Part shown: positions 37,835 to 46,027 of the stretch, one piece after another
How the letters are laid out: the number at the start of each line of letters is the position of its first letter
Position numbering within the stretch: position 1 is the first letter of the stretch
Assembly (NCBI GenBank): GCA_016617855.1
Contig: JAECUM010006660.1
Coordinates: 24,768 to 88,767 of the forward strand
DNA length: 64,000 nt
Source of the DNA: Megalonaias nervosa
Lineage: Eukaryota; Mollusca; Bivalvia; Unionida; Unionidae
Reading direction: 5' to 3'
Program-made: the position numbers and the translations under genes
Notes under the pieces: model-generated
Told to the model about the DNA's origin: nothing
Databases searched by the model: none
Seen by the model: only the letters and a program-made list of their open reading frames with translations

Positions 37835-37835
<1 letters not shown>
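35120..37835. other. No gene seen
   Basis: AT-rich sequence with no supported ORF, RNA or tandem array, apart from loosely repeated GATACAATG/ATCGAAGA near 37,420-37,515. Confidence 0.35.

Positions 37836-37891
<56 letters not shown>
37836..37891. repeat. (GA)n microsatellite
   Basis: About 28 GA units. The Glu-Arg and Ser-Leu ORFs are artefacts. Confidence 0.95.
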
Positions 37892-37894
<3 letters not shown>

Positions 37895-37895
<1 letters not shown>

Positions 37896-38056
37896 TGTTA
37901 ACAATTTTTCAGTCATATCGCTACGATGTCTGCAGTGTAGCAGCTTAGTGATGTCTAGCGGTGGGGAATCATGCAACAGAAATGTACCTTGATGTCTCAC
38001 CCAGTCACATTATCCTGTCACCAGGCAGACCGGTCCTAATACTCACCTTTTAATCA
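37895..38056 (-). mobile_element. tRNA-derived SINE, copy 4, truncated at the Polinton junction
   Basis: Matches the 3' body of the SINE at 23,255 (TCAGTCATATCGCTACGATG, TCCTGTCACCAGGCAGACCG) and stops at CCTTTTAATCAC. There the sequence switches to Polinton DNA homologous to 56,226-56,310. The tRNA head is missing. Confidence 0.7.
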
Positions 38057-38087
38057 CTTTAAAAAGTTCATAGACTTCTTTTTCTTT

Positions 38088-38519
38088 TCACTCTCTCCCT
38101 TTTTTGAATTTCTTCACTGTCACAGATTTTTCCTCTTCTTTCTCACTTTCTTTTCGTCTTCTTTTCTTTTCTTTCTGAACGTGTCTTGGATCTTCCTTTT
38201 CGGAGGGTACCTCTTTTTCCTGTTAGGAACCCCTCTCTGCCTCCTGCTCCTGTTGTTTCTTAGGGCAGTCTGAAGACCAATGTCCTTTCTCCTGACAATG
38301 ATAACAGGTATCTTGATCTTTTTCTCTTTTAATGCTTGTCTTGCTTTGACGTTGTGTACATTCTGAAGACCAATGCCCTTTCTTCTGACAGATATAGCAA
38401 GTATCTTGATTTATATCTCGAAAGGAGGGGGAGAAGTACGTCGGCTTCTCTGAAGAAAACCTTTGTATGACGTCTCGCAAAGCTCTGATCAGAAGTTCGA
38501 TCTGTGTTGGCTCTTCCAT
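38088..38519 (-). pseudogene. CCHC zinc-knuckle protein, copy 1 (Polinton)
   Basis: ATG at 38,519 gives a 98-codon ORF with two retroviral-type zinc knuckles, CYICQKKGHWSSEC and CYHCQEKGHWSSDC (C-X2-C-X4-H-X4-C), after a short N-terminus shared with copy 2 at 55,823. It stops at TAA where copy 2 has GAA, but the same frame remains open to TGA at 38,088-38,090 with the same basic tail. So this copy carries one nonsense mutation. It is divergent from polB copy 1, as in copy 2. CCHC knuckles usually bind single-stranded nucleic acid; a role in genome packaging or replication is inference. Confidence 0.7.
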
Positions 38520-38657
38520 CTTTCTGGTTGAATTGAGAGTGAAATGAATACTCTGAGGGAAGACACTGACCCTTTATATAGGAAGACATTGAACTTACAT
38601 TGATATATAGGGGACCATGACGTTTAAAATGTAGTCATTTGAAATGTTTCAATCAAG
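38520..38657. promoter_or_regulatory. Divergent promoter between zinc-knuckle and polB, copy 1
   Basis: 138 bp separate the two divergent starts. CCCTTTATATAGGAAG (TATA for the minus gene) and TGATATATAGGGG (TATA for polB) match those in the inverted second copy at 55,684-55,822. Confidence 0.55.
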
Positions 38658-41573
38658 ATGAAACGATCGCATCATTTCCTGAAGAAAGGAGAAGAAAATA
38701 AGAGGCAGAAATGTGACCTATCGCCTCGCACAGTAGCTGAAGACTTGGCTCAAATTCATGCTAGCGATTTTGCAGATGACAATTTAGAACCACGGCCTAC
38801 ACGTACACGGTGAAGTTTAAGGATTTCAAGTCCGACGTACCGCTGGAGAAAGCAGAGGGGTTCATCACCGATTTGTGGGATTCTTTGTTATCGAAACTGA
38901 AACAGCAATGTCGAGCCAACGAAGACGATCGCTTGACACTTTCCATTTATCACGACAGTCTGAAGTCTATCGTTTGGCTTGAGTTTAGCAGGCCATCAGA
39001 ATTCACACCTTCCAAAGTCATCGACAAGATTCAATACATACAGCAGTCTAAGAAAAAGTTTCACATCACCGATGGAAAATAACACTGTATATGGCTCACG
39101 TTTCTCTTCCCAAAGGGACCTAACGCAAAAAGGTGTTATTGGCGGACGACCTTCGTAGCACCAAACCGAGTCTCGTCCGAATTAACAACACTGAAAACAA
39201 GATGTGTTTAGCCCGTGCCATCGTGGTGGGACGAACGTATGCCAACAAGAACGACACGGCAGAATGGAAAAGAGCCTGGGACAACGTTCGAAACTCGAAC
39301 GGAGCCAAACAACGAAGTGAAAGAGAACTCCTGTTACAGCAAGCGGACATATCTAAAAACACACCCTGTGGCATTCCTGAAATGCAAAAATCGCAAGACG
39401 TCTTGCCTCCACGCTACACCTTGAAATTAAACCTTCAAGAAGTGCGTGGACCGCTGTTGTTTCGATGCAAACATTTCAAAGAGGGAATTTCCATTCACGT
39501 CTATCATCGCGATCAACATTTCGATGCCATTACCAGTATCACGGCATTCCTGGGATACGGTTATTATTGTTAGAAATGTGACTATGAGTATAAAAATCGA
39601 GAGCAACATAAGCATTGTGGATCGAAATGTCCAGGATGTTTGGCCTCTAAACCCTGTCGTGACGAAGGACAAAAACGAGTGCATTGCTCAGCTTGTCAGC
39701 GAACATTTCTCAGCCCACCTGTTACCAACAACATCTCAAGACGCAATGTGCAGAGCAGAAAAGTGCTTGTCAACTCCTGAAATGTTGTTCTGCTTGTCAA
39801 AACAACCAATAGTGCCAAGGCACACATTTGTCCAGGAAAGTAACGATGTCACATTTTTCACCAAATCGTGGACTTGGAACACGAAATACCAGCACCAACA
39901 GGAGGAAGAAAATGACTAGAAGAAAGGCAATGTCATCTCTTTCGATTTCGAATGCATGCAAGAGATCGGCATTCACATTCATAAATTCTGCGTGGCTCAT
40001 TGACCGTGCGAGAAGTGCATCCAGGAATCTATCTTTTGGCATTGCCCTCACTGCAGCAAGATTACTGGAGGACGTGAAAAAATCTTTCGGGGACCTAACA
40101 CGCTGGTCGATTTTTCCCAATAGATCTTAGACCCTATCCTCGAAACGTGCATCCAAGAGGACATCGAACGTTACGGAGATTGTCATCGCTATGCCACGGT
40201 GATGGTTCACAGTTTCTCGGGATACGATGGAGAGTTTCTTCTGAAACACTATACGGAACAAAGCACCGAGCCGCCTAAAGTGACTTTGAACAGAGCCAAA
40301 CCCATTTCCATGCAAGTGGCGCAAGTGCTGTTTAAAGATTGGATGAGTTACTCGGCCATGCCTTTCAGTCGAATGCCTAAAACATTTGGAATGACAGAAA
40401 TGGTCAAAGGTTATTTTCCGCACTTTTTCAACACCGAAGCCAATCAACACACCATCCTACCCCATTTGCCTGATTCTCACTACTATGACCCAAACAACAT
40501 GCGCACCGAACAACGAGAAGCTTTCTACGCTTGGTACCACACTCACGCCTCTGACCCCTTCGACGTTCAGGAAGAAATGTTAAAGTATTGTCGATCGGAC
40601 GAGGACATTTTACGTCGATGATGTGGAAAAATTTCGAGAAATGCTCATGGAGCAAGGAGGGATCGATCCTTTGAAAAAAGCATGCACCATCGCGAAAGCG
40701 TGTTCCTTAGTGTACCGCAAACGATTCATGCCCGAGAAGACGCTGTCTGTCATACGCCCTCAAACGACCAATATTGACATACGTCAATGCTCAGTCAAAG
40801 TCCTACGCTGGGTACATTACCTGTGTGACAAAGAAGACAAATGGATCCAACTCGCCCGAAACGGAGGGGACGAAAAGGCCATTGGAACGTATTTGCTGGA
40901 TTGCTGGGACTTAGAAAACCCTAAGATCCTTGACGAGTTTAATGGTTATTTATTTCACGTCCGTCCGATCTGTTACCCTCAACGGTACACCCAAAATCAG
41001 TTTTTACAACGTACCATGGAAGACTTGTACGAGTCCACTTGTCAGCGACGCTTAAGGTTAGAAAAGCATTTGATTAAATGCAAAGTCTTGCCTCCCACGG
41101 ACTTGTACCATCCCGTTTTACCTCACCATCGCCAAGGAAAACTGATGTTTACTTTGAGCCGTACTCGTGCGGAAACATGCAACCAAGACCAACCGTTTCA
41201 GCACACCCAGGAACAACGCACCTTGACAGTGACGTGGGTCAGAGTGGAATTGTTTAAAGCTCTGGGCCTGAGATACCAGTTGTTCGAAGTGTACGAAATT
41301 TACCACTTTCGCAAGACAGAACAGTACCACAAGGGTGACGAGACTCAGAAAGACATTTTCGCAGAATACGTGGATGCCTTTTTGAAACTGAAACAGATGA
41401 TTCACGACAAAGCCAAATATATGAAACATGTGGACGTCCTTCGTGAAGACCTGATCCTGGTCAATTACGCAGAAGAACTGGACTTTGTACATGCCGACGA
41501 ATTCGGAAATGTCGTAATTGCGTCCTACATGACAGCCCATGATCGCTTAAAATTGTACGATTGGCTAAGGTGA
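38658..41573 (+). pseudogene. polB: Protein-primed DNA polymerase B, copy 1 (Polinton), broken
   Basis: ATG at 38,658 shares its start (MKRSHHF) with copy 2. Fragments in shifting frames run through the N-terminal region, the exonuclease region near 39,950 and a long open piece at 40,623-41,573. That piece has the pre-palm and part of the palm region: FEVYEIYHF and IASYMTAHDRLKLY. Several frameshifts and stops are visible (for example near 39,070, 39,570, 40,120 and 40,620). The central palm segment that normally carries the K..NS.WGK-type motif is missing between AFLKLKQ and MIHDKAKY. The sequence ends before the DTDS motif, where it is joined to a BIR fragment. It cannot encode a functional polymerase. 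Confidence 0.8.
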
Positions 41574-41700
41574 TAAATTCAAGTGCTTCACTTGCGGTGT
41601 GTCACTTCACGAGTGGGTGCAGAAAGGTTCAGCTCACCTAGAACGCGTTCGATGGTCTCCGCACTGTCACTACGTACCTGTAGTGGGACGACCTCAGTAA
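41569..41700 (+). pseudogene. BIR (IAP-type) zinc domain fragment fused to polB end
   Basis: One frame across the polB stop reads GDKFKCFTCGVSLHEW, then HLERVRWSPHCHYV. This fits the second half of a baculovirus IAP repeat: GD.V.CF.C...L..W, then EHARW.P.C with spacing C-X2-C-X16-[H]-X6-C. The zinc-ligand His of the EH motif is Arg (CGC, 41,644-41,646), so this copy should not fold with zinc. The first half of the domain is absent because the match begins exactly at the polB junction. It could be a captured IAP gene of the element or a host IAP fragment joined by rearrangement. No RING or second BIR is seen downstream. Confidence 0.6.
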
Positions 41701-41841
41701 TCTCTCCATGGATATTTTACAAGAGAACATTCGTGGTTTGCCTGTGCAAAAAGTACACTTATTACCTCCGGCAAAATAGGGTATTAAAATTTGCAACCAT
41801 GCCAATAATGGTAATTCCTAATGTCCGTGAATCGCCGTGAA
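41701..41841. other. No gene seen between BIR fragment and terminal repeat
   Basis: 140 bp of possible continuation of the BIR gene without a recognisable motif. Confidence 0.3.
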
Positions 41842-42435
41842 AAGCTATAACGCTTGGCGGGGCGGGACATACAACTTTATATAACACCTGGCGGAAATTG
41901 TTGCCAATGTCCAGTGCCGTGACGTGTTTGTATGCTTGCTCGTACGTTTGTTGATTTGTGTTTGTGTTATATTTGTGTCTTTGTTTCTTTGTCATTATCT
42001 ATGTCTATCCAGTCCCGCCCCGCCATGCCTTATATCCAGTTATACGTCCCGTCCCGCCAAGCGTTATTATTCGTATAGTGTCACCGCTGAACTAGCTGAA
42101 CTTACCCGCTCGGCGGAGCGGGACATAACGTTATAGCTTTTTTTCCCGCTGTCCCTGTTTGGCCCGATTGAGGTCAGCCACTTGCAACATTGTTGTCAAT
42201 GCCCAGTACCGTGACGTCACCCCACCTTTTCCATTCCTATTGTCCCTAAACAACCCCAACTTTCCCTTGTCCGCATACAGACCCAATATTCCAATGTTAA
42301 ATTCCATTTGTCCGTAATCACACCCAGGGTTTTGTCCATGCTAAATTCCCATTGTCCGTAAAGTCGCCCAGGCCCTTTTTGATTGGGATTTCCATTGTCC
42401 GTAAAGTGATCCACTATGCTACTCTCCTCCTTCTC
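41842..42435. repeat. Polinton terminal-type GC-rich repeat, left copy
   Basis: Contains CTTGGCGGGGCGGGACATAC near 41,850 (reverse complement of the motif at 57,425), GTCCCGTCCCGCCAAGCG, AACGTTATAGC and repeats of TTGTCCGTA...CCCAT...ATGTTAAATTCC. The same order is found at 57,408-57,733 joined to 58,926-59,222, in direct orientation. Confidence 0.7.
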
Positions 42436-42719
42436 CTCTTCCTCCTCTATTTTCCTTTTCTCATCCTCCTCTTCTTTTTCAATCTTTTCATTCCATTTTC
42501 TCAATTGCTCTTTTTCCTCTTTTGTCCTCTTTCTCCTAATTTTCCTGTTTTATCATGTCTCAATATGTCTTTCCCTTTCTTCAAATTATTAATCTCCATT
42601 TTCAATCTGTGTGGACTATAAGACCCATATTCTATTCTGATGAGCATCTCTTCCACCATCCCTATGGTGTCTATCACCTCGAGCAATTTCATCAATTTGT
42701 CGATGTGCTTTGAAGCCAT
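42421..42719 (-). pseudogene. Accessory gene A (charged coiled-coil protein), disrupted
   Basis: ATG at 42,719 gives a 72-codon ORF whose first 50 residues align with A' (MAS at the start, the core GMVEEML, PHRLKMEINNL). The homologous charged part then continues in another frame (RKWNEKIEKEEE, like VYNDKLEKEEE in A'), so there is a frameshift near 42,510-42,560. The sequence runs into the terminal repeat at about 42,421, so the Trp-rich tail and the stem-loop are lost. Predicted features are a helical N-terminal domain followed by a Lys/Glu coiled coil. The function is unknown. TATAAA and the shared promoter box lie just upstream. Confidence 0.6.
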
Positions 42720-42765
42720 TTTTTTTTTATTCCGTGTTGAATGGCGCGAATGACGAACGCTGCAC

Positions 42766-42792
42766 TTTATATGACTCAAGTACGGACGTGAA
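42766..42792 (-). promoter_or_regulatory. Shared promoter box plus TATA of gene A
   Basis: Minus strand: TTCACGTCCGTACTTGA (42,776-42,792), then TATAAA (42,766-42,771), then 46 nt to the ATG. Confidence 0.7.
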
Positions 42793-42849
42793 GGAAAACA
42801 TCCCCTCTCACCAACTACCCATATCACCTATCAAACAATCCACAGCAAT

Positions 42850-43260
42850 ATTAATGCTAACCTAAAATATAGTTTTCACAAACCAACACACCAAGACCAA
42901 ACTTTTTTTGTTTAGGGGCAAGAGTTTTTTGTTCAGGGAAAAAACAAACACACTTTCACACACATACACGTACGCGCGCGCACACACACACACAAACACA
43001 TACGCACACACACAAACACTATTTTTTGTTTCTAGGGACAAGTGTTATTTGTTAAGGAAAAACGAACACACATAGACAAACACAAACGTATGCGCGCACA
43101 CACAAACACACATACACACACGCACAAACACACAAACGCTTTTTGTGTTTAGAGACGTGTTTTTGTCTTCAGAAAAAACAAACATCCACACACAAACGTA
43201 CGCGCGCACACATACACACACAAGCAAACACACACACACACACACACACATAAAATTGTC
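42850..43260. repeat. CA-rich spacer, about three ~120-bp units
   Basis: Each unit has TTTTTTGTTTAGGGACAAG-like DNA, GAAAAAACAAACAC and a CA run with ACGTACGCGCGCACAC. The reverse complement recurs at 56,740-57,180. Confidence 0.8.
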
Positions 43261-43264
43261 AACT

Positions 43265-43311
43265 TGATCAATCTCTCTTTTCTAGAGATCTGGTTAGCCC
43301 TAAGAAGGGCT
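43265..43311 (-). terminator. Histone-like stem-loop and purine element of gene B
   Basis: Minus strand: AGCCCT-TCTT-AGGGCT (43,296-43,311), a perfect 6-bp stem with a 4-nt loop, starting 30 nt after the gene B stop. TCTAGAAAAGAGAGA follows about 12 nt later. No poly-A signal intervenes. Confidence 0.65.
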
Positions 43312-43341
43312 GTGTTTTTTGCTAACTCCAAATGCACCTAT

Positions 43342-43865
43342 TTAATGGTAACACCTCCCAGGCCGGGCACAACACACGCATTGCCGGCTCCAATCATTGT
43401 TCAAATTGACAGTTGTGGTTGGGAGCGCAGAGGCCACTTGAGTGACTTCTTAACCCCAATCTTCAGTTTGTGGGATTCTGAAGTCTCTTTCCCTTGCTAT
43501 CCTTCGTCCTGCCTGTGAATGTTGTGGTCTCCTTACTTGCAGGGCTCGCTCAGGCTCCTATTCTTGCCCCTGCCTCTCCAATTCTTCTTCCCAATTTTCG
43601 ATTTGAAGGATAACGTTACAGGTTGTGTAAGTGGCTGACGTTGTTGTGGAGGTGATGGCGTCCCCACATCAGGCTTGACCTCACGCGTTTGCCTAAATAT
43701 GAGGTGAGGAAAGATACGTCTTTTCTTTTCATTCTCCTCTTATTTATTCTTTTTTTTCCCTCCACTTCCTCAAATCTGGCACTTTCTGCAATGGACTCCA
43801 TGGCAAGCTCATCCAGGATTCGCCTGGTGCATTTGGAATCCCAACAATTTGCTGACTCTGCTCAT
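43342..43865 (-). pseudogene. Accessory gene B (ARPGRC family)
   Basis: ATG at 43,865 (MSRVSKLL), after which frames must shift at least twice. Recognisable blocks are LDELAMESIAES, EVKPDVGTPSPP, IENWEEELERQ, QTEDWG and the C-terminus CVCCARPGRCYH before TAA (43,342-43,344). Two stops interrupt the last block. Block order and C-terminus match B' at 1-369. Start (MS..SKL) and end (ARP.R) also resemble gene C, so B and C are probably paralogues. The function is unknown. Conserved Cys and Trp-Glu motifs suggest a folded protein with protein contacts. Confidence 0.55.
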
Positions 43866-43930
43866 CGTCTTTGAAGTTAACCAGTGAAAGATGGGTAGCC
43901 AGCTTGACGAACGTTTCAATTTACATACCT

Positions 43931-43946
43931 GAAGCACGGACGTGAA
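43931..43946 (-). promoter_or_regulatory. Shared promoter box of gene B
   Basis: Minus strand TTCACGTCCGTGCTTC; the downstream TATA is degenerate (GTATGTAAAT). Confidence 0.6.
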
Positions 43947-43984
43947 GGATCACACCCTTTTACACAAAACCTAACAATACCCAC

Positions 43985-44270
43985 ACCATAACCAATAACA
44001 CGGAGAGCGCAAACCTAAAAGAAACAGTCACGTTCACTTTTTTTACCTACAAACACACTTTATTACCACTCATACATAAAAAACCCATTAAGACTCTCTT
44101 ACAAGTCCGGGAAACGAATTGTTTATAGGCACACTTATATTTGTTACCTACAGACAAACAAACACACATACACACTATCTTACAAGCCAGAGAAACGAAG
44201 TGTTTATAGACAATTGTATTTGTTTTACGTATAGACAAATAGCAATACACAAACTTTTTGGCAATCTGAC
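43985..44270. repeat. Spacer between C and B with ~80-bp direct repeat
   Basis: CTTACAAGTCCGGGAAACGA and CTTACAAGCCAGAGAAACGA begin two similar units with CA-rich parts. No gene. Confidence 0.6.
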
Positions 44271-44272
44271 TA

Positions 44273-44668
44273 CTATCTCTTCTCTAGATTTTTGGGGTAG
44301 CCCTCAAAAGGGCTGTTTTGTTGGTGGTTGTGGCAATCTCTTATGCGTCTCGGTCTGGCTGCAGGTTTTCCAACATGATAGGGGGCTGCTTCTACACGAC
44401 ATTCCTGAAAGCCTCTGTCTGGCTCCTGCGGTTGTTGTTGTTGCTGCTGCTGCTGTTGCTGGTCTCTCTGCTGTTTCGGAAGTCTGTACTTATCGGTCCA
44501 TTCTTCTTGTTCCTTTTTAATTTCGTCTTTAAAGACCTCCTCTTTCAGGTCCTGTGCCACATTCAGCATCCTGAAATTTTCAATCTCTTCAGGCTTGGGT
44601 ATCAGGTTTTACCTCACACAATCCAAATGAACGTGTGCTTCTTTCAGCTTTGATAGTCTTGAAGACAT
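44273..44668 (-). pseudogene. Accessory gene C (Gln-rich, B-like)
   Basis: ATG at 44,668 (MSSRLSKLKEAH) is followed by an in-frame TAA at codon 20. The same frame then stays open for 110 codons with a charged helical part (DLKEEVFKDEIKKEQEEW), ten glutamines and an ARPRR motif near the end. It reads through the stem-loop before stopping, so the original stop was probably lost by a small indel near ARPRR; a TAA in another frame sits 26 nt before the stem. The Gln tract is a CAG/CAA repeat. Family and function are unknown; it is likely a paralogue of gene B. Confidence 0.5.
44276..44314 (-). terminator. Histone-like stem-loop and purine element of gene C
   Basis: Minus strand: AGCCCT-TTTG-AGGGCT (44,299-44,314), a perfect stem, then ACCCC as in histone genes, then AGAGAAGAGA about 12 nt downstream. 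Confidence 0.65.
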
Positions 44669-44720
44669 CTTTACGAGTTGACGAGTCAACATTGGATGGT
44701 CAGACTGGAGACCTCCGAGC

Positions 44721-44746
44721 TTTATATGTATCAAGCGCGGACGCGA
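44721..44746 (-). promoter_or_regulatory. Shared promoter box plus TATA of gene C
   Basis: Minus strand TCGCGTCCGCGCTTGA (44,731-44,746), then TATAAA (44,721-44,726). The box differs from the others at two bases. Confidence 0.65.
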
Positions 44747-44882
44747 TAAAAAAACATACCGACCATTTTATGATAGGAACGCTATAGCTCATCTCATGGT
44801 GAGGGATACAGAGAAGTCAAAGAGCATATAGTGATAAAAAAAAGTTTAAAGCAAGCCACCAAGAATTATTTATAATAATAAT

Positions 44883-44888
44883 TTTATT
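44883..44888 (-). terminator. Poly-A signal AATAAA after the protease gene
   Basis: AATAAA on the minus strand, 160 nt past the protease stop. Core genes thus appear to use ordinary polyadenylation, unlike the accessory genes. Confidence 0.5.
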
Positions 44889-45050
44889 CAACCAACAGAC
44901 CATAAACACATAATATAACATCAACACACTTTTTTCAACTAACAAATTTTTACAAGGTTGACAACGTTGTGAAGTCAATTTAAAATTCCACTGATGAGGG
45001 TCAGTTGGCCATTGATGTACACTACGTTTCCTAGCTAAAGACAAGACGTA

Positions 45051-45494
45051 TCAATAACGGTCACAAAACCATCGATCTACTTTTTCATCGTTTCTAGAAG
45101 AGTTACGATCAAAATAAGTCACTAAATATTCTAAGGGATCTCCAAGACTGCATTGACGAAGAAAATACACACAATATTGTCCACACACCATGGATTCTTT
45201 GCCTTGTAATTTCACTCTATTGAATCGTGTCGTCTGGGCATTTCTACTCATAAAGTCGATGATGTCCTCTTCCAAAGGGGGTAATCCATACGAATCAAAA
45301 TACTCCACGCAGACATCGTGGGGAAAGTTGACGGCTACCCAGTGGGTTCCTGGAAGATGACTGTCGTCCGTGTTGATGACATAAGCTTGATGGTCTTTAG
45401 GTTGAGGAAGTTCATCTTTAGTACACACGACTTGATTCCAAGAAGCGGTGTACGAACTGATTGTCAAAAGGTAATAAAGTCCCCATTTTTCCAT
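45051..45494 (-). CDS. PRO: Adenain-type cysteine protease (Polinton PRO)
   Basis: 147 codons from ATG at 45,494 (MEKWGLYY), uninterrupted. It shows the adenovirus/Polinton maturation protease pattern: GTHWVAV with the catalytic His, EYFDSYG with the acidic residue, and then LQGKESMVCGQYCVYF with the oxyanion Gln and the Cys. In the family it cleaves capsid and core precursors during virion assembly. It is slightly short at the N-terminus relative to what I recall for the family, but DELPQP and AYVINTD, usual before the His motif, are present. An upstream in-frame GTG at 45,518 is a less likely start. It is the only core gene here without a visible break, though its neighbours are dead. Confidence 0.8.
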   Translation of the reverse strand: MEKWGLYYLLTISSYTASWNQVVCTKDELPQPKDHQAYVINTDDSHLPGTHWVAVNFPHDVCVEYFDSYGLPPLEEDIIDFMSRNAQTTRFNRVKLQGKESMVCGQYCVYFLRQCSLGDPLEYLVTYFDRNSSRNDEKVDRWFCDRY

Positions 45495-45514
45495 TTTGTT
45501 TTGTTTTTCTTGTT

Positions 45515-45978
45515 TCACATGTAATGAAACGTTATCAATTCAATCCTGAATTTTTGCTTGAAAATCTCTGTCAAGTAAACGTCTATTCTCTTCGTCTCCG
45601 CACTCTGTGACAAGAGAGATTCGATTCGATGGATCTCTAGAGCAGTCCATGGAGGTGAGGAATGATCACGCAAGTCTTTATACACTGATGCAACGCTGCT
45701 TTTTCCGAGATGAGACCCCAAGCGTCATCCAGATACTCGTCCAATTTTTCTTCTTGACTCATCATCAGACATTTATCGTGTTGAATTTGACTGGGATGAT
45801 CGTTTTGACAACCATAACAATCTTTCTTGGTCATCCCTGTAATTGCTTCTGCCAGGTGTTTAGCAAAAGAGGAGACTAAATGTTGTTCTTGTACTGGCCA
45901 TTTGGACATTACCATCACCTCTTGGTCTTTGTCTTTCTTGGTGGATAGTTCTGCTTCCATGATATCCTCCCATTTCAT
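45515..45978 (-). pseudogene. Conserved Polinton Cys/His small protein
   Basis: 113-codon ORF (45,637-45,978) with CYGCQNDHPSQIQHDKC, a C-X2-C...PSQ..H...C pattern I associate with a small Polinton gene near the capsid and protease genes. The C-terminal part continues in another frame down to TGA at 45,515 (VYKDLRDHSS, IESLLSQSAE), so one frameshift lies near 45,700. The function is not known. The pattern suggests metal binding. It ends just before the protease. Confidence 0.5.
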
Positions 45979-46027
45979 TCCAAAGATGCTAAACCATTCA
46001 AAGATGGATAAGAGTCTTACATAGCTT

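Noticed and set aside
37795..38000. Arg-Glu and Ser-Leu repeat ORFs
   Set aside because: Translation of the GA microsatellite plus SINE sequence.
42217..42504. A single 95-codon gene reading from charged residues into DHFTDNGNPNQ
   Set aside because: It crosses from the gene A remnant into the terminal repeat, so it is a chance fusion.
44317..44653. Plus-strand hydrophobic ORF rich in Leu opposite gene C
   Set aside because: It is the antisense of the CAG/CAA glutamine tract; the minus frame has the promoter and 3' signal.
44817..45044. 75-codon minus ORF after the protease
   Set aside because: Lies in the 3' untranslated region around the AATAAA; no conserved pattern.
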